Origin: Flavobacteriaceae bacterium
GTDB taxonomy: Bacteria > Bacteroidota > Bacteroidia > Flavobacteriales > Flavobacteriaceae
Assembly (NCBI GenBank): GCA_029253805.1
Contig: JAQWYU010000050.1
Span: 1-6,781, forward strand
Length of the DNA: 6,781 bases
Direction: 5' to 3'
Shown here: positions 6,144 through 6,781 of the stretch, in pieces
How positions within the stretch are numbered: the first letter of the stretch is position 1
Layout of the letters: every line of letters begins with the position of its first letter
Program-made: the position numbers and the translations under genes
Notes under the pieces: generated by a model
The model's input: only the letters and a program-made list of their open reading frames with translations
Databases searched by the model: none
Told to the model about the DNA's origin: nothing

Positions 6144-6175
6144 CAAAGAACAGTTTAAATTAGTAAAGTACCAAA
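6144..6175 (-). promoter_or_regulatory. possible weak promoter for the bifunctional nuclease gene
   Basis: On the - strand a TTTG (6175-6172) lies exactly 20 bases before GTTCTTTG (6151-6144). Spacing and the TTTG halves suit the Bacteroidetes layout TTTG-N19-21-TAnnTTTG, but the first two bases of the -7 box are GT rather than TA. The leader before the ATG would be very short. The 113-base gap after etfA leaves room for a promoter, and this is the best candidate I found. Confidence 0.22.
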
Positions 6176-6183
6176 CCCTTTAC
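6163..6183. repeat. inverted repeat GTAAAG-N9-CTTTAC in the etfA-nuclease gap
   Basis: GTAAAG (6163-6168) and CTTTAC (6178-6183) are perfect inverted copies separated by nine bases. No T-run follows on either strand, so it is not a terminator. It covers the putative -33 element of the bifunctional nuclease gene, which would suit an operator. A six-base arm in AT-rich DNA can also occur by chance. The rest of the gap (6133-6245) shows no open frame or RNA gene that I can recognise. Confidence 0.28.
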
Positions 6184-6245
6184 AAATAAGTTTCTGAAAA
6201 TCACTAGAAAAATAATTCGCTAAATATTATAGAAAAAATTTGAAT

Positions 6246-6781
6246 TTATGCATTTTCAGCCTTGAAAACCTTTAGTTTTTCAATCAGTTTAGGGACAACC
6301 TCAAAGGCATCGCCTACAACTCCGTAATCAGCAGCTTTGAAAAAAGGGGCTTCAGCATCAGTATTGATAACTACTTTTACTTTTGAGGCACTGACTCCTG
6401 CTAAATGTTGAATGGCTCCAGAAATTCCAATAGCTATATATAGGTTTGTAGCTACAGGTTTTCCTGTTTGTCCAACATGTTCGCTATGGGGTCTCCATCC
6501 CAAATCAGAAACAGGTTTGGAGCAAGCTGTAGCTGCTCCCAAAACATCCGCAAGTTCTTCAATCATTTCCCAGTTTTCAGGACCTTTTAACCCTCTCCCA
6601 GCTGAAACTACTACTTCAGCATCTGCAATAGTCACTTTATCATTTGCTTTATCTACTGAGACGACCGAAGTTGATGATTCTGCTAAAATTGGTGAGAAGT
6701 TTTCTGTTTGCGCAGCTCCAGTATTTTCAACCAGACCATATGAATTATTAGAAACTCCTACTATTTTTACGGGAGTCGATA
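6246..6781 (-). CDS. etfA: electron transfer flavoprotein alpha subunit (C-terminal part, cut by window edge)
   Basis: The frame is open from the window edge to a TAA at 6248-6246, giving 177 C-terminal residues. EtfA pairs with EtfB as a soluble FAD heterodimer that passes electrons from acyl-CoA and other dehydrogenases to ETF:quinone oxidoreductase. The visible part begins with the end of the N-terminal domain (NNSYGLVENTGAAQTENFS) and continues into the C-terminal FAD-binding domain: VVVSAGRGLKGPENW (about 6611-6567), ACSKPVSDLGWRPHSEHVG, QTGKPVATNLYIAIGISGAI, and VVINTDAEAPFFKAADYGVVGD. These match the EtfA FAD-binding signature closely. A GTG at 6635 is internal, since the homologous sequence continues upstream without a break. 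EtfB would be expected just beyond the right edge. The gene ends 113 bases before the bifunctional nuclease gene. Confidence 0.96.
   Translation of the reverse strand, partial: STPVKIVGVSNNSYGLVENTGAAQTENFSPILAESSTSVVSVDKANDKVTIADAEVVVSAGRGLKGPENWEMIEELADVLGAATACSKPVSDLGWRPHSEHVGQTGKPVATNLYIAIGISGAIQHLAGVSASKVKVVINTDAEAPFFKAADYGVVGDAFEVVPKLIEKLKVFKAENA

Noticed and set aside
6633..6635. GTG as a start of a short EtfA
   Set aside because: EtfA-like sequence continues in frame upstream to the window edge, so this codon is internal valine.
1..6781. Defence system, mobile element, CRISPR array or new gene cluster
   Set aside because: Every sizeable gene belongs to a well-known housekeeping family, the gaps are short, and there are no direct repeats, transposase or integrase genes or tRNA-like ends.

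Overview
This window reads as ordinary chromosomal housekeeping DNA from a member of the Bacteroidota, most likely a marine-type Flavobacteriia. The grounds are AT-rich composition, weak Shine-Dalgarno signals, two perfect matches to the Bacteroidetes -7 box (TAnnTTTG), and protein features that fit that group: a DegT aminotransferase with a CDCHVFHQY-type core, a ThyA with an insertion before the catalytic cysteine, and a bifunctional-nuclease (DUF151) protein with a C-terminal UVR motif. This is judged from memory of the families, not from a search.

Layout. One gene lies on the + strand at the left: a PLP-dependent DegT/DnrJ/EryC1/StrS sugar aminotransferase (68-1225) with a promoter-like region before it. 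Everything else is on the - strand, transcribed right to left: etfA (3' part only, cut by the window edge), a bifunctional nuclease with a UVR motif (5512-6132), a concentrative nucleoside transporter (4103-5500), thyA (3186-4010), folA (2642-3151), fabD (1719-2612) and lspA (1222-1719). The + and - blocks meet tail to tail with their stop codons overlapping.

How the genes fit together. The transporter, thymidylate synthase and dihydrofolate reductase form a thymidylate module: nucleoside uptake, dUMP methylation to dTMP, and recycling of the dihydrofolate that ThyA releases. FabD (malonyl-CoA:ACP transacylase) and LspA (lipoprotein signal peptidase) follow directly and serve envelope building: fatty-acid supply and lipoprotein maturation. 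Their start and stop overlap as TAATG, so they are probably translationally coupled. A hairpin followed by a T-run between the transporter and thyA suggests that the nuclease-transporter pair and the thyA-folA-fabD-lspA set are at least partly separate transcription units.

I found no mobile element, CRISPR array, tRNA, rRNA or new multi-gene system. The points worth a second look are local: a folA with no ATG or GTG start, a four-cysteine cluster in the aminotransferase, an 11-A homopolymer at the lspA 3' end, the convergent stop overlap, and a few short inverted repeats in the intergenic gaps.
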